A stretch of DNA of 61,612 nucleotides from Paenibacillus aceris (GCF_017874035.1 NZ_JAGGKV010000032.1:1-61612), one strand, 5' to 3'. Shown: positions 8,563-17,194, counted from the stretch's first letter. Program-made: numbers and translations. Notes: generated by a model not told the origin, from the letters alone.

Positions 8563-10557
8563 ATGGTTAAACGATTATGGAGAAGCAAAAGGTTTTGGCT
8601 TATCAGCTGCGGCATGGTAATTGTGGGGGGAATTGCCATATGTGTGGCGGGTTATTCCTACATTAGCGGGCTCGATGTGTCGAAATTAAACCAGCCTCTT
8701 CCGGAAGCGACGCTGGTGTTGGACAAAAACGGCAAAGCTGCTGCGCAGCTCTCGTCGTCGAAAATAGATCCAGTCCCGGTATCCCAAATGCCGAAGGTAC
8801 TGACGGATGCCATAGTGTCTGTAGAGGATCGGAGATTTTATTCCCATACGGGCATCGATATGAAATCGATTATGCGTGCAGTGGGACGCGATGTGCTTCG
8901 GGGCAGCTACTCGGAGGGCGCGAGTACGATTACTCAACAGCTGGCGCGGAACCTTTTTCTCAATGCGGACAAAACGCTGGGCCGTAAATTGCGTGAAGCG
9001 GCGTACGCGATCAAAATCGATACGTCGTACAGCAAGGATGAAATACTGGAGATGTATCTAAACAGCATCTACTTCGGAGAAGGCAGCTGGGGGGTGCAGG
9101 GGGCGGCGAAGACGTATTTTAATAAAAATGTACAGGACCTTACCTTGCCCGAAGCAGCAGTGCTTGCCGCACTGCCCAAGGCGCCTAGCCGGTACTCGCC
9201 GTTTCAGGACGAAGTGCAGGCACTGGAGCGCAGGAATACGGTGCTCGCGCTGATGCGGGACGAAGGGAAAATTACACCGCAGGCGTTCGAAAGCGCAAAG
9301 GCTGCACCTCTCGGTGTGGTGAAATCCGAGAAGGGCAACGATCTGAAAGGCAGATACCCCGCCTACGTGGACGCGGTCATTAGTGAGGCTGTTCGCGTAT
9401 ACGGCTTCACGGAAGAGCAGCTGCTTACGGGTGGCTTGCGCATCACAACAGAGCTCGATCCTACCATCCAGAACGCGGTAGCGGAGGTCTACAAAGATGA
9501 CAGCCTTTTTCCTGCTAGCAAGCCTGACCAGCTTATTCAGAGCGGCGCCGCAGCCATCGATCAGCGGACCGGCGGGATCCGGGCTCTGGCCGGCGGCAGA
9601 GGGGACAGCGTATTCCGGGGGTTCAGTCATGCGACTCAGTTGAAGCGCCAGCCGGGCTCATCCTTTAAGCCCATTGTCGTCTACGGTCCTGCGCTTGAAC
9701 AAGGGTATCAGCCATTCACAAGCTTATATGACGGCCCGCTGAATATCGATGGGTACCAGCCTCAAGATTGGGATCATCAAACACGAGGGCAGGTGACGAT
9801 GCAAGAGGCAGTCGTGTCCTCATGGAACGTGCCGGCGGTTTGGCTCCTTCATGAGATCGGCATTGATAAAGGACTCCAATTTGCCAAATCCTTGGGCATC
9901 ACGTTGCCCGCTCAAGACCGGCAGCTCGGTATTGCTCTAGGCGGCCTGTCCGAGGGCGTGTCGCCGCTTCAAATGGCTCAGGCGTTCAGCGCATTTGCCG
10001 CCAAGGGCAATCTCCATGAAGCCCATACGATTGTGAAAATAGAGACGAGTGACGGCCACCTGCTTGTACAGGCTGCACAGAAGAGCGTGCCGGTCATGAA
10101 GCCCGAAACGGCCTATGCTATGACTTCGATGCTTCAAGTCGCGGTTCAGCAGGGAACAGGAAAGAATGCCGCCATGAACCGCCCGGTGGCGGGTAAATCG
10201 GGAACGACGCAGCTGCCGGAGACAAAGGAGTTTGAAGGCATCAGCAGTGGCAGCGCCAAAGATGCCTGGTTCGTTGGGTATACGCCGGAGCTGACGGCGG
10301 CGGTGTGGGTCGGCTATGACCGCACCGACAAGGATCATTATTTGACGACTTCCGGCGGTGCAGTGCCTGCTGTCTTATTTCGGGAGATCATGAACAAAGC
10401 GTTAGCGCAAGTTCCGATCGTACCGTTCGATATGCCGATCGTGGGCCAGGAAGCAGCCTCTTCTATCTCCAATCAGCCCTCAGGGAAACCCGAGAAGGAA
10501 AATAAGAAACCTCCCGAACACGGTCACGGCAAGGGGAAGAAAGAAAAAGACAAGTAA
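8563..10557 (+). CDS. Class A penicillin-binding protein (transglycosylase/transpeptidase, PBP1A-like)
   Basis: 664 aa. A short cytoplasmic N-terminus and one membrane anchor (about 11-34) precede a glycosyltransferase-51 domain with VEDRRFYSHTGID (E88 catalytic) and EGASTITQQLARNLFL. The transpeptidase domain follows: active serine in SSFK (S366), SWN (420-422) and KSGTT (545-549). It polymerises and cross-links peptidoglycan outside the membrane. I start at 8563 because AAGGGGGAAG lies just upstream; the upstream ATG at 8536 has no site. The last 30 residues are Lys/Glu/His-rich low complexity. It is convergent with a secreted protein that also has a charged tail. Confidence 0.93.
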   Translation: MVKRLWRSKRFWLISCGMVIVGGIAICVAGYSYISGLDVSKLNQPLPEATLVLDKNGKAAAQLSSSKIDPVPVSQMPKVLTDAIVSVEDRRFYSHTGIDMKSIMRAVGRDVLRGSYSEGASTITQQLARNLFLNADKTLGRKLREAAYAIKIDTSYSKDEILEMYLNSIYFGEGSWGVQGAAKTYFNKNVQDLTLPEAAVLAALPKAPSRYSPFQDEVQALERRNTVLALMRDEGKITPQAFESAKAAPLGVVKSEKGNDLKGRYPAYVDAVISEAVRVYGFTEEQLLTGGLRITTELDPTIQNAVAEVYKDDSLFPASKPDQLIQSGAAAIDQRTGGIRALAGGRGDSVFRGFSHATQLKRQPGSSFKPIVVYGPALEQGYQPFTSLYDGPLNIDGYQPQDWDHQTRGQVTMQEAVVSSWNVPAVWLLHEIGIDKGLQFAKSLGITLPAQDRQLGIALGGLSEGVSPLQMAQAFSAFAAKGNLHEAHTIVKIETSDGHLLVQAAQKSVPVMKPETAYAMTSMLQVAVQQGTGKNAAMNRPVAGKSGTTQLPETKEFEGISSGSAKDAWFVGYTPELTAAVWVGYDRTDKDHYLTTSGGAVPAVLFREIMNKALAQVPIVPFDMPIVGQEAASSISNQPSGKPEKENKKPPEHGHGKGKKEKDK

Positions 10558-10598
10558 AAAAAGCCGCCGGCTCCTTAGGGATCCGGACGGCTTTTTCT
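10556..10598. terminator. Bidirectional terminator
   Basis: An AAGCCG-CCGG arm pairs with CCGG-CGGCTT. The hairpin is flanked by A7 on the left and T5 on the right, serving both convergent genes. Confidence 0.85.
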
Positions 10599-11593
10599 TA
10601 ATCATCGTGTTGACCGTTGCTGCGCGCTTTCTGATTCGATTTATGATCTTCTTTACCGCGCTGTTTATTTTGGTTATCGTCTTTGTGATCATCTTTATGA
10701 GCATCTTTATTGTCGTTTTTATTCACGTCTTTACGCTCATTTTGATCGGCTTGATGGTCGTCATCGCCATCATTATCTTCTTTCTGCTGCTTCTGAACTT
10801 GCTGTTGCATCTGAACTTGCTGCTGTGCCCATTTCGTTTTCATATGAACATTCAACTTGCTCGCATCCAAGTTGTAGTGGGTGGCAAGCAGCCCCGCGAT
10901 TTTCTGTTCAGCGTCTCCCGATTTGAGATCAACGGAAGCCAGCAGCTTCTGAATCCACTCAGCGGCTTCTTCGCCCTTGAGATGAATCATACCAGCACCG
11001 TCGGGCTTAATGTTGAGGTCATACGTTGTTCCCGCAGCACCCTTGGACTGATTAATATGCAGTTTGAAATGCTTCCCGTCGACGTTCAAATCGATGTCTT
11101 CCAATCCAGGGATAATCGCTTTATCCTGCTGTGAAGCCGGTGCCGGCGGGGCGGATGCAGTCACTTGCGCCACTGGTGCAGGGGTCTGCGTTGGCTCCGG
11201 GGTCGCAGTCACAGGTGCTGCCGATGCCGATGCCGTTGGCGATGGTGATGGTACCGCCTCCTGTACCACAGTGGTAGACGCTTTGACATAAGCGGCCTGC
11301 TGCTTGCTATTTAGGATTAATTCAATCTGATCTCCTGTTTTTAAGTCTGTTAACTGGGCCTTCTGGTCATTCCGATAAACCCAAACTGATTTAGCCAGAG
11401 GCACCGTTTGATCTCCGGTATTCGTGGTAATGGTGACAGCATCCGTACTAACCGATTTGAATGTACCGTTTACCGACGTGGAAATAGCTGAGTTGTTGGG
11501 CGCAGTTGCCGCATAAGCAGTCCACCCGCAAAGGGCTAAAGCTACCAGCGTAATGGAAACGATGATGAATGGTAATTTTTTGCGTATAAACAT
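10598..11593 (-). CDS. Secreted protein with proline/threonine linker and highly charged C-terminal tail
   Basis: 331 aa. An N-terminal signal peptide or anchor (1-28, cleavage near AYA) leads to a small beta-rich region resembling a DUF5666/OB-like domain (about 35-105). A Pro/Ser/Ala/Thr linker (110-160) follows, then a conserved-looking segment (165-265), and a tail (265-331) almost entirely of Asp, Lys, Gln, Asn and His with short repeats such as KDDHKDDN. I do not recognise a function; metal or cell-wall association is only a guess from composition. Start 11593 is chosen because GTGGAGGTG precedes it, and the upstream GTG at 11608 overlaps that site. Confidence 0.72.
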   Translation of the reverse strand: MFIRKKLPFIIVSITLVALALCGWTAYAATAPNNSAISTSVNGTFKSVSTDAVTITTNTGDQTVPLAKSVWVYRNDQKAQLTDLKTGDQIELILNSKQQAAYVKASTTVVQEAVPSPSPTASASAAPVTATPEPTQTPAPVAQVTASAPPAPASQQDKAIIPGLEDIDLNVDGKHFKLHINQSKGAAGTTYDLNIKPDGAGMIHLKGEEAAEWIQKLLASVDLKSGDAEQKIAGLLATHYNLDASKLNVHMKTKWAQQQVQMQQQVQKQQKEDNDGDDDHQADQNERKDVNKNDNKDAHKDDHKDDNQNKQRGKEDHKSNQKARSNGQHDD

Positions 11594-11744
11594 GTAATAC
11601 ACCTCCACTAACAGCTTTCGGTGTAGAAGGTTGTTTTGGGACGGTGCGAATGTGTGTAACTAATATGGGCTGGAGTTGAATCCACCCATATTCTGGATAA
11701 GAAGAAGGTAAGGTAGCGTTATCCAAAGTGGGGAGGTTGTCCAC

Positions 11745-11873
11745 ATGCTAAGTAATCCGTACCAGCTGTGGCAAGAATGGGGCTGGAGAAAGTGGGAGAA
11801 GCACGAACACAAGGAGCTTACGATCAGGATTGGTACACCAACCTGGCTAACGAAAAGGGAGAAAGTGAAATAA
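11745..11873 (+). CDS. Small tryptophan-rich ORF, 42 aa
   Basis: ATG at 11745 is preceded by GGGGAGG at good spacing, and the stop is at once followed by a strong terminator. The protein has five Trp among 42 residues and many Lys/Arg/Glu (start MLSNPYQLWQEWGWRKWEK). No signal peptide or family is recognised. The combination of ribosome binding site, ORF and terminator supports a real gene, but there is no homology evidence here. Confidence 0.5.
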   Translation: MLSNPYQLWQEWGWRKWEKHEHKELTIRIGTPTWLTKREKVK

Positions 11874-11923
11874 AAAAGAGCTGCCCGGAAGATCTAATAA
11901 GACCTTTCGGACAGCTCTTTTTT
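11874..11923. terminator. Bidirectional terminator between small ORF and hprK-like gene
   Basis: GAGCTG-CCGGAAG on the left pairs with CTTTCGGACAGCTC on the right. It is flanked by A6 and T6, serving the 42-aa ORF on plus and the hprK-like gene on minus. Confidence 0.8.
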
Positions 11924-12830
11924 AGTCGCTTTGCAGTCGCTGCATGAACTCTTCAGCGGCACTGTATCCTTGCTGGCGCAAATACCAGCTGTTAGCCGCG
12001 GCCTCAACAAGTCCGGCAACGTCCCGTCCCGGCTGAAGCTGGATTTCGATATGCGGAATTTTGATATCCATATAATCCGTGAAAGCAGGCTCAAGCTCCA
12101 AATCGTTGTTGAGCGCATGCTCCTGCCACTTGGTCAGCTCAATATCGAGCACGATCCGCGTCTCATCTTGAAACGCTTTGCGTCCGTAGAGTCGCGAAAC
12201 GTTAATAAGGCCTATGCTGCGAAGCGCCAGGAATTCCTTGGTCTTCCCGTTGTGCGTGCCCAGCAGCGTCTCTTGGCTGATCTTCTTCAGCACAACAATA
12301 TCATCGGCAACAAGACGGTGTCCCCGGCGGATCAACGTGTGGGCGGTTTCGCTTTTGCCTACCCCGGACTTGCCGCGCAGCAAAATGCCAATCCCCGATA
12401 CGTTGACGCAAACACCGTGAACCGCAATCTCTTCCGCTAAGGTTTTACTGAGAAATAAATCTACAAGATCCTGAAACTTACTTGTAGCGGCGGCCGTTCG
12501 GAGAAGCGGGATGCGCTCTTCCTCGCAATATTTCGTTAAATATTTTAAGCCTTCTTGGTTTCTCGTGACGACGAAACAAGGCGGGTGATATTTGACAATA
12601 TTACCGATGTGAAGATTTCTTTCATGTTCGCTGAGCTTGTGCAAATAAGTAATCTCTTTGCGGCCTAATAGCTGAACGTGCGCTTGCGGGAAATATTCGA
12701 AATAGCCGACAAACTCAAGTCCGGGGCGATGCGCCTTTGTTTTGGTAATCGGACGGTGCAGTTCCGAGTGTCCGGCAAGTACTTCGAGCGAGAAGCGCTC
12801 GACCAAATCTTTGACTGTGACGGGCTTCAC
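11922..12830 (-). CDS. HPr kinase/phosphorylase family protein (HprK-like)
   Basis: 302 aa. The N-terminal half (1-130) matches the HprK N domain. The C-terminal kinase domain has H138 (AVHGV), Walker A GKSGVGKS (153-160), GHRLVADD (170-177) and a C-terminal PGRDVAGLVE stretch. HprK phosphorylates Ser46 of HPr in carbon catabolite control. The family signature after the kinase core, which I recall as E-x-R-G-x-G-x-x-x in Bacillus HprK, reads LALRSIGLIN here, losing the Glu and Gly. The gene is also not next to lgt/ppaX. It may be a diverged paralogue rather than the housekeeping hprK. Start is GTG with AAAGGAGGG upstream. Confidence 0.82.
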   Translation of the reverse strand: MKPVTVKDLVERFSLEVLAGHSELHRPITKTKAHRPGLEFVGYFEYFPQAHVQLLGRKEITYLHKLSEHERNLHIGNIVKYHPPCFVVTRNQEGLKYLTKYCEEERIPLLRTAAATSKFQDLVDLFLSKTLAEEIAVHGVCVNVSGIGILLRGKSGVGKSETAHTLIRRGHRLVADDIVVLKKISQETLLGTHNGKTKEFLALRSIGLINVSRLYGRKAFQDETRIVLDIELTKWQEHALNNDLELEPAFTDYMDIKIPHIEIQLQPGRDVAGLVEAAANSWYLRQQGYSAAEEFMQRLQSD

Positions 12831-12898
12831 AACCTGTCCCTCCTTTATTTAAATATGACATTGTATATCATTCGCCTGCTACCAGCCAGAATCCTCCT

Positions 12899-12914
12899 GT
12901 GAAAGCGCTTGAAT
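12899..12914. promoter_or_regulatory. cre-like site (CcpA operator) upstream of the hprK-like gene
   Basis: TGAAAGCGCTTGAA at 12900-12913 matches 12 of 14 positions of the palindrome TGAAANCGNTTTCA. It lies between two divergent genes, about 70 bases before the hprK-like GTG and 107 before the zinc-ribbon ATG. A possible hprK -10 (TATACA or TACAAT on minus) is at 12860-12867. Confidence 0.5.
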
Positions 12915-13020
12915 ACATGTCTATCTGTCAGTTGGCGGCAGATCCTGTCAAAATATGCATTGCTTTTGAAAACAGCCTTGGTATGATAGTAACAAGAAAC
13001 CAATGAGGAGGTACGACAAC

Positions 13021-13296
13021 ATGGATGCTGCCTATAAAAACTGCCAAAGCTGCGGGATGCCGTTAGCTCGTGATGAACAAGGTGGAGGAACGGAGAAGTC
13101 AGGAGCGAAGAGTAAGGTTTATTGCAGTCATTGTTATCAAAACGGCGAATTCACACAGCCTGATATGACCGCTCAGCAAATGAAGGAGCTCGTGAAGCAA
13201 AAGCTTGTGGAATTCGGCTTTCCCCGTTTCCTGACAGGGCTTTTTACACGAAATATTCATAAGCTGCAAAGATGGTTAGCGAAAGCGAACAAATAA
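13021..13296 (+). CDS. Putative zinc-ribbon domain protein
   Basis: 91 aa. Residues 8-45 hold CQSCGMPL and CSHCYQNGEF, a four-cysteine ribbon of the Zn_ribbon_2 type. A helical C-terminus rich in Lys and Phe follows (MKELVKQKLVEFGFP). Such proteins are often annotated as putative zinc-ribbon proteins with no proven role. The start at 13021 is fixed by AGGAGGT upstream; the ATG at 13003 lies over that site. Candidate promoter: TTGCTT at 12961 with TATGAT 16 bp later. Confidence 0.8.
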   Translation: MDAAYKNCQSCGMPLARDEQGGGTEKSGAKSKVYCSHCYQNGEFTQPDMTAQQMKELVKQKLVEFGFPRFLTGLFTRNIHKLQRWLAKANK

Positions 13297-13415
13297 CGGG
13301 AAACAACTATACGCAACAAAAACTCAAGTAAAAGCTCAAAAAAAAAACGCCCCATGCAAGAAGCGCACAGTGCGTAAGACATGTTGGTCGTTTCGTATGA
13401 TTATGTAAAAGCAGC

Positions 13416-13586
13416 TTACCTGTTGTAGCCGCATTTTTTCGCAAGTGTTGGCCATGTCGAGAGAAACATGCTTTCCCACCGGTCTTCAGGCAAAACCATG
13501 ATCCATCTTGCGATTTGATCCAAGCCCATCTCACATAAAGTTTGAACGACTTCTTCTCTTTCACAGCTAGTTTTTAATGCTAACAT
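13416..13586 (-). CDS. Small conserved-looking protein, 56 aa
   Basis: A minus-strand ATG at 13586 is preceded by GAGGTGG, and the frame stays open to a TAA at 13416-13418. The protein begins MLALKTSCEREEVVQTLCEM and contains the motif MVLPEDRWESMF. It is amphipathic, with three Cys. I do not recognise the family. Composition and a plausible ribosome binding site make it more gene-like than the longer overlapping frame at 13307-13564. A T9 run follows about 70 bases downstream (minus, near 13345) after weak dyads. Confidence 0.6.
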   Translation of the reverse strand: MLALKTSCEREEVVQTLCEMGLDQIARWIMVLPEDRWESMFLSTWPTLAKKCGYNR

Positions 13587-13661
13587 CTCAAAACCACCTC
13601 ATCAATTGTATTCAAACAATTATGCATATGCGGCTGAGAGAAGGAATGTGACGATTTTTCA

Positions 13662-13712
13662 TAAAAAAGGAAAGGAGGCCATGCAGTTCGATGCTGCACA
13701 GCCTTTTTTTGG
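13662..13712 (-). terminator. Terminator of the MoxR-DUF58-DUF4129 operon
   Basis: On minus, AGGCTGTGCAG pairs with CTGCATGGCCT, followed by CCTTTCCTTTTTT. It lies 23 bases after the last stop. A T7 on the other side could also work on plus. Confidence 0.7.
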
Positions 13713-13734
13713 TTTACGAATTAGGTGAATTTGG

Positions 13735-15120
13735 CTATTTCAAGTGATTGCGAAGACTAGGCTCGACCGCTTGCAGCACCTGATCCAGCTGGGCATCGGA
13801 GACTTCCGTTTCTCCGTACCTCACTTGGTTGTAAGCCGTTGTAATGGCATGAACGGTCTCAGAAGTCAGCTGCTTTCCTTGGCTAAGATCTTGTTCCGTT
13901 TCGTTCGGGGTTAAGGCTTCTTTAAATGTATACCCGCCTTGCGCGGCACGCTCGATCAAGAGCCGGTAAAGAAAGCGAATGCGTTCCCGATTATTCGGCA
14001 AAAGCGACCATTTCTTCGCGTAGCTCCGCTCCTTGTTCCTTCCTTTTCGCACTTGCTGCCACCACAGGCGCGGCAGTCCTTTCCAATCCACAAGCGCTTC
14101 TTTTTCATCAATGAAACCCTCTGATTCGATGTCTTGCTTACTGCTGAGAGAACGATTTAATAATCGTCTCAGGAGAGCAGTCACAGCAGGCACGAGTTTG
14201 GATACAATCACATAAATGGCGAGGACGATTAAGGCAATAACGATCAGATATCCGAAGACGATCTGAACCGCGTGTAATAGGTTGTCCCACCAGCTCGGTT
14301 CAGCGGCAGCGGCGGGTGGCAGGAGCGGCGGTGCAGCGGAAGGGCTGGGCTCCGGTGGAGCTTCCGCCGGCGGATCGGACTGCATAAGATGCAGCAGCCA
14401 AATGATCGCAGCGCGTAAACCGGCAACGATCCCCTGCTTTAACTGTTGGAAATAGGCAACGGCGAATATGAGAATAATTAATGCGATTAACCAAATGCGG
14501 CTGGAGCGCTTCACGGTCTCCGATAAGGAGGAAGATGCCGCCCGCTCATCAACGGCCAATGTTGCCATCAGCAGCCGGGTACGATGCAAAGCAAAGAAAA
14601 AGATGATGAGCGAAACGAATCCGAGTCCATTCATCCAGCCCATGTAAGGCTGAAAGGCAGCTTGATGTCCCATGATAGGTACACCGATGAAATACACCGA
14701 GCCTGCAACAGCAAATGAAGCTCCGGGGAAGATGGAGGCCCAGCCGGCTTTCGTGCCGCGAATGCCGCGATAAGCAAGCAGCATGCCGATACCTGCACAG
14801 ACCCAACTGTGCCAATTGTTCCCTTGAAAAAGATAGGCTGCTATACAACCAGCCAATGCGCAGCCCATAAGCTCGTAAAGCGTGCGAGATAGCCACTTCA
14901 TGTACCCCAAGAAGCTGCCTGCTACAAAAACGAGGAAGAACTGCAGAATCAACTGCCAAAGCTGTATTCCTGACAAATAGATATGCACAGTTACGACAAG
15001 AGGCGAGAATAGGATGAGTTCGGCAGCACCGAACAGGAGAGAGTACCTAAAGACTCTAAGATAAGCATCCTTCTCTTTGTTAGTTTGCAGATCTTGCACC
15101 TGAAGCGGCGGCGTTGACAT
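13735..15120 (-). CDS. DUF4129 domain multi-pass membrane protein
   Basis: 461 aa. About seven transmembrane helices occupy residues 20-240. A Pro/Ala-rich extracellular linker follows (about 250-280, PPAEAPPEPSPSAAPP), then one more helix (295-320), and a cytoplasmic C-terminal DUF4129-like region (370-455) with YTFKEALTPNETEQDL. In related operons (as I recall, yeaC-yeaD-yebA of Bacillus subtilis) the third protein carries a transglutaminase-like domain between the membrane part and DUF4129. Here the linker takes that place and no Cys-His-Asp core is visible. Start 15120 is set by AAAGGAGGAG; it overlaps the DUF58 gene by 41 bases. Confidence 0.78.
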   Translation of the reverse strand: MSTPPLQVQDLQTNKEKDAYLRVFRYSLLFGAAELILFSPLVVTVHIYLSGIQLWQLILQFFLVFVAGSFLGYMKWLSRTLYELMGCALAGCIAAYLFQGNNWHSWVCAGIGMLLAYRGIRGTKAGWASIFPGASFAVAGSVYFIGVPIMGHQAAFQPYMGWMNGLGFVSLIIFFFALHRTRLLMATLAVDERAASSSLSETVKRSSRIWLIALIILIFAVAYFQQLKQGIVAGLRAAIIWLLHLMQSDPPAEAPPEPSPSAAPPLLPPAAAAEPSWWDNLLHAVQIVFGYLIVIALIVLAIYVIVSKLVPAVTALLRRLLNRSLSSKQDIESEGFIDEKEALVDWKGLPRLWWQQVRKGRNKERSYAKKWSLLPNNRERIRFLYRLLIERAAQGGYTFKEALTPNETEQDLSQGKQLTSETVHAITTAYNQVRYGETEVSDAQLDQVLQAVEPSLRNHLK

Positions 15121-16234
15121 CGAATGGACTCTCCTCCTTTTCATGCAGGTTTAGAAGTCCGTGCTGCAAGGGAACGATAAAGACGGTATGCCCCGATGCT
15201 TCAAGCTGTTGAATGCTTTCTTCAACCGCATCAGAAACGAAGGCGGTCAGCAAAATGATGTCCAAGGCGCTCCCTTCCTGCAGGATGCACTCATCCAGAA
15301 AGTCGCTGCAGGAACGGGTGTAGGAGATGGCTAGCTTTGCCATCGTTTCGAACAGATAGGCCAAATGCGGGTGACCGCCTGCGGGAGAGATATGGACAGG
15401 AGTACCGGGTTGGCCAGTAAGAGAGCCGTTATAGCCGAAGCCGACAGGAACCCCTTGGCTAATGGCATATTCGGCCAGTGTGGCAGCGTAGGACAACCCG
15501 ATCTCAACGAGCTCGGGGTCACTCACGGCATCCCACATCGTGGCGGTTATTTGGGTATTGACGATGATGAAAAGTCTCGGGTCTGCTGTGAACTCCCGAT
15601 TATAGACCTGGAGTCTCTGGCTGCGGGCCGTTGCCTTCCAGTGAATGCTGTTCATCGTATCGCCATAGCGATACTCCCGAACGCCGGAAACGAGAAACGG
15701 GTCGGGCATGATCCATCGCTTCACCGTAATGTCCCCTTGCCACCGGCTGGAGAGAAGCGGGATGTCATCCCGGCTCACCAAGCGAGGATACACGAGGAGC
15801 TCTACGTCTAATCGCTGACTCCTCGTAGCGGCCTGCGTCCCGACCAGATCCCCGATGGAAGCGGATACGGTTTCAAGCTTATACCAGCCTCGTTTCGCGC
15901 AGATTACCTGATGACGCCGAACGATTCGGGTATACGGCATCAGACTGAACAAACTGCGATGATTTTGGAAAATCGCTCCGCTGCTCACCGCGAGATTGCT
16001 CATCTTCGCGAAACGAAGTCCGGCATGGATTGTGGACTCCAGGCGAAGCCATGGAATGGGAGTCAGCTTGCGGTTCTGAATGGTTTCGATCATTTCGATG
16101 CGATCTCCGGCATGACAGTACGCCTGATTGAACGTACGTTTAATCGTGAGGCCGCGAAACCCCCAACGGTTGAAAACGACATGTTGAAGAAGGAACAGAA
16201 GGGCGGCGATGAGCAGAATCCAAGAGATACCCAT
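15080..16234 (-). CDS. DUF58 domain protein
   Basis: 384 aa. Two hydrophobic helices at the N-terminus (about 3-22) anchor it. The DUF58 signature RYGDTMNSIHWKATARSQ is near residues 195-212, and a von Willebrand A-like fold follows. DUF58 proteins are almost always encoded with MoxR AAA+ ATPases and are thought to be assembled or activated by them. Its start is 3 bases after the MoxR stop, so the two are translationally coupled. Confidence 0.88.
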   Translation of the reverse strand: MGISWILLIAALLFLLQHVVFNRWGFRGLTIKRTFNQAYCHAGDRIEMIETIQNRKLTPIPWLRLESTIHAGLRFAKMSNLAVSSGAIFQNHRSLFSLMPYTRIVRRHQVICAKRGWYKLETVSASIGDLVGTQAATRSQRLDVELLVYPRLVSRDDIPLLSSRWQGDITVKRWIMPDPFLVSGVREYRYGDTMNSIHWKATARSQRLQVYNREFTADPRLFIIVNTQITATMWDAVSDPELVEIGLSYAATLAEYAISQGVPVGFGYNGSLTGQPGTPVHISPAGGHPHLAYLFETMAKLAISYTRSCSDFLDECILQEGSALDIILLTAFVSDAVEESIQQLEASGHTVFIVPLQHGLLNLHEKEESPFDVNAAASGARSAN

Positions 16235-16237
16235 CCG

Positions 16238-17194
16238 CTACCTCAGCTTCACTTCCGTCGGCACGGGGGTTGCCGCAAGGATGCCCGCCAGCAGCGACTG
16301 CACCTGCTGGTCCTGCTGGCGAGACCGCGTGCGCAGCAGGATGCGGTGCGCCCAGACGGGCCCTGCCAGCGCCTTGATGTCGTCCGGCAGCACATAGTCG
16401 CGGCCGCGCAGCGCCGCGTACACCTGCGCCGCCTTCATCAAGGCGCGCACGCCGCGCGGCGAGACGCCGAGTGCGGCATCCGCATGCGCGCGCGTAGCTT
16501 CCGCGAGCTGCACGAGATACTGCAGCAGCTCGTCCCCGATGCGCACCTGTGTGAACAAGCGCTGCGCTTCGAGCAGCTCAGCGCGCCCAACAACCGGCAG
16601 CAGCTGATCAAGCGGATCCTGCTGCTGGTAGCGCTTTAAGATCTGGACCTGCTCCGCCGCAGACGGGTAGCCGAGCGAGAGCTTCATCAGGAAGCGGTCG
16701 AGCTGGGCTTCCGGCAGCGGGAACGTCCCCTGATTCTCGACCGGGTTCTGTGTGGCGATGACGAGGAACGGCGCTTCGAGAGTGCGCGTTTCTCCGTCGA
16801 TACTAACTTGGCGCTCCTCCATACTTTCCAGCAATGCGGATTGTGTGCGCGGCGTGGCGCGGTTTATTTCATCGGCGAGCACGATGTGAGCAAATAGCGG
16901 TCCTGGGCGGAATTCGAATTCGCCTAGCTTCTGATTGTAAAAGTTAATGCCGCTAACATCTGAAGGCAGCAGGTCGGGCGTGAACTGGATGCGCTTCATC
17001 GTACCGTCAAGGGAGCGGGCCAGCGCTTTAGCCAGCTGTGTTTTTCCTGTGCCCGGCACATCCTCGAGCAGCACATGCCCGGAAGCAATGAGGGCGATAA
17101 CCATCAACTCGACCGTATCGTCTTTTCCTACAATGACTTTACCTACATTTTCTTTGATGAGCGTAGCAATTCGTCCTATTTGTGCGAAATCCAA
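16238..17194 (-). CDS. MoxR family AAA+ ATPase
   Basis: 318 aa. Walker A PGTGKTQLAKAL (47-58), Walker B VLADEINRA (105-113), sensor 1 VIATQNPVENQG and the MoxR C-terminal lid are all present. The family acts as a chaperone-like ATPase for adjacent vWA/DUF58 proteins. The start is TTG with GAGGAGG eight bases upstream. First gene of a three-gene operon. The distal half of the gene is distinctly GC-rich compared with its surroundings. Confidence 0.92.
   Translation of the reverse strand: MDFAQIGRIATLIKENVGKVIVGKDDTVELMVIALIASGHVLLEDVPGTGKTQLAKALARSLDGTMKRIQFTPDLLPSDVSGINFYNQKLGEFEFRPGPLFAHIVLADEINRATPRTQSALLESMEERQVSIDGETRTLEAPFLVIATQNPVENQGTFPLPEAQLDRFLMKLSLGYPSAAEQVQILKRYQQQDPLDQLLPVVGRAELLEAQRLFTQVRIGDELLQYLVQLAEATRAHADAALGVSPRGVRALMKAAQVYAALRGRDYVLPDDIKALAGPVWAHRILLRTRSRQQDQQVQSLLAGILAATPVPTEVKLR

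Noticed and set aside
10607..11134. Very hydrophobic 175-codon frame opposite the secreted protein
   Set aside because: It is the antisense of the Asp/Lys/Asn-rich tail, which necessarily reads as Ile/Val/Phe/Leu.
15911..16639. 242-codon plus frame across DUF58 and MoxR genes
   Set aside because: Spans two real minus-strand genes; Arg/Gln/His-rich shadow composition.
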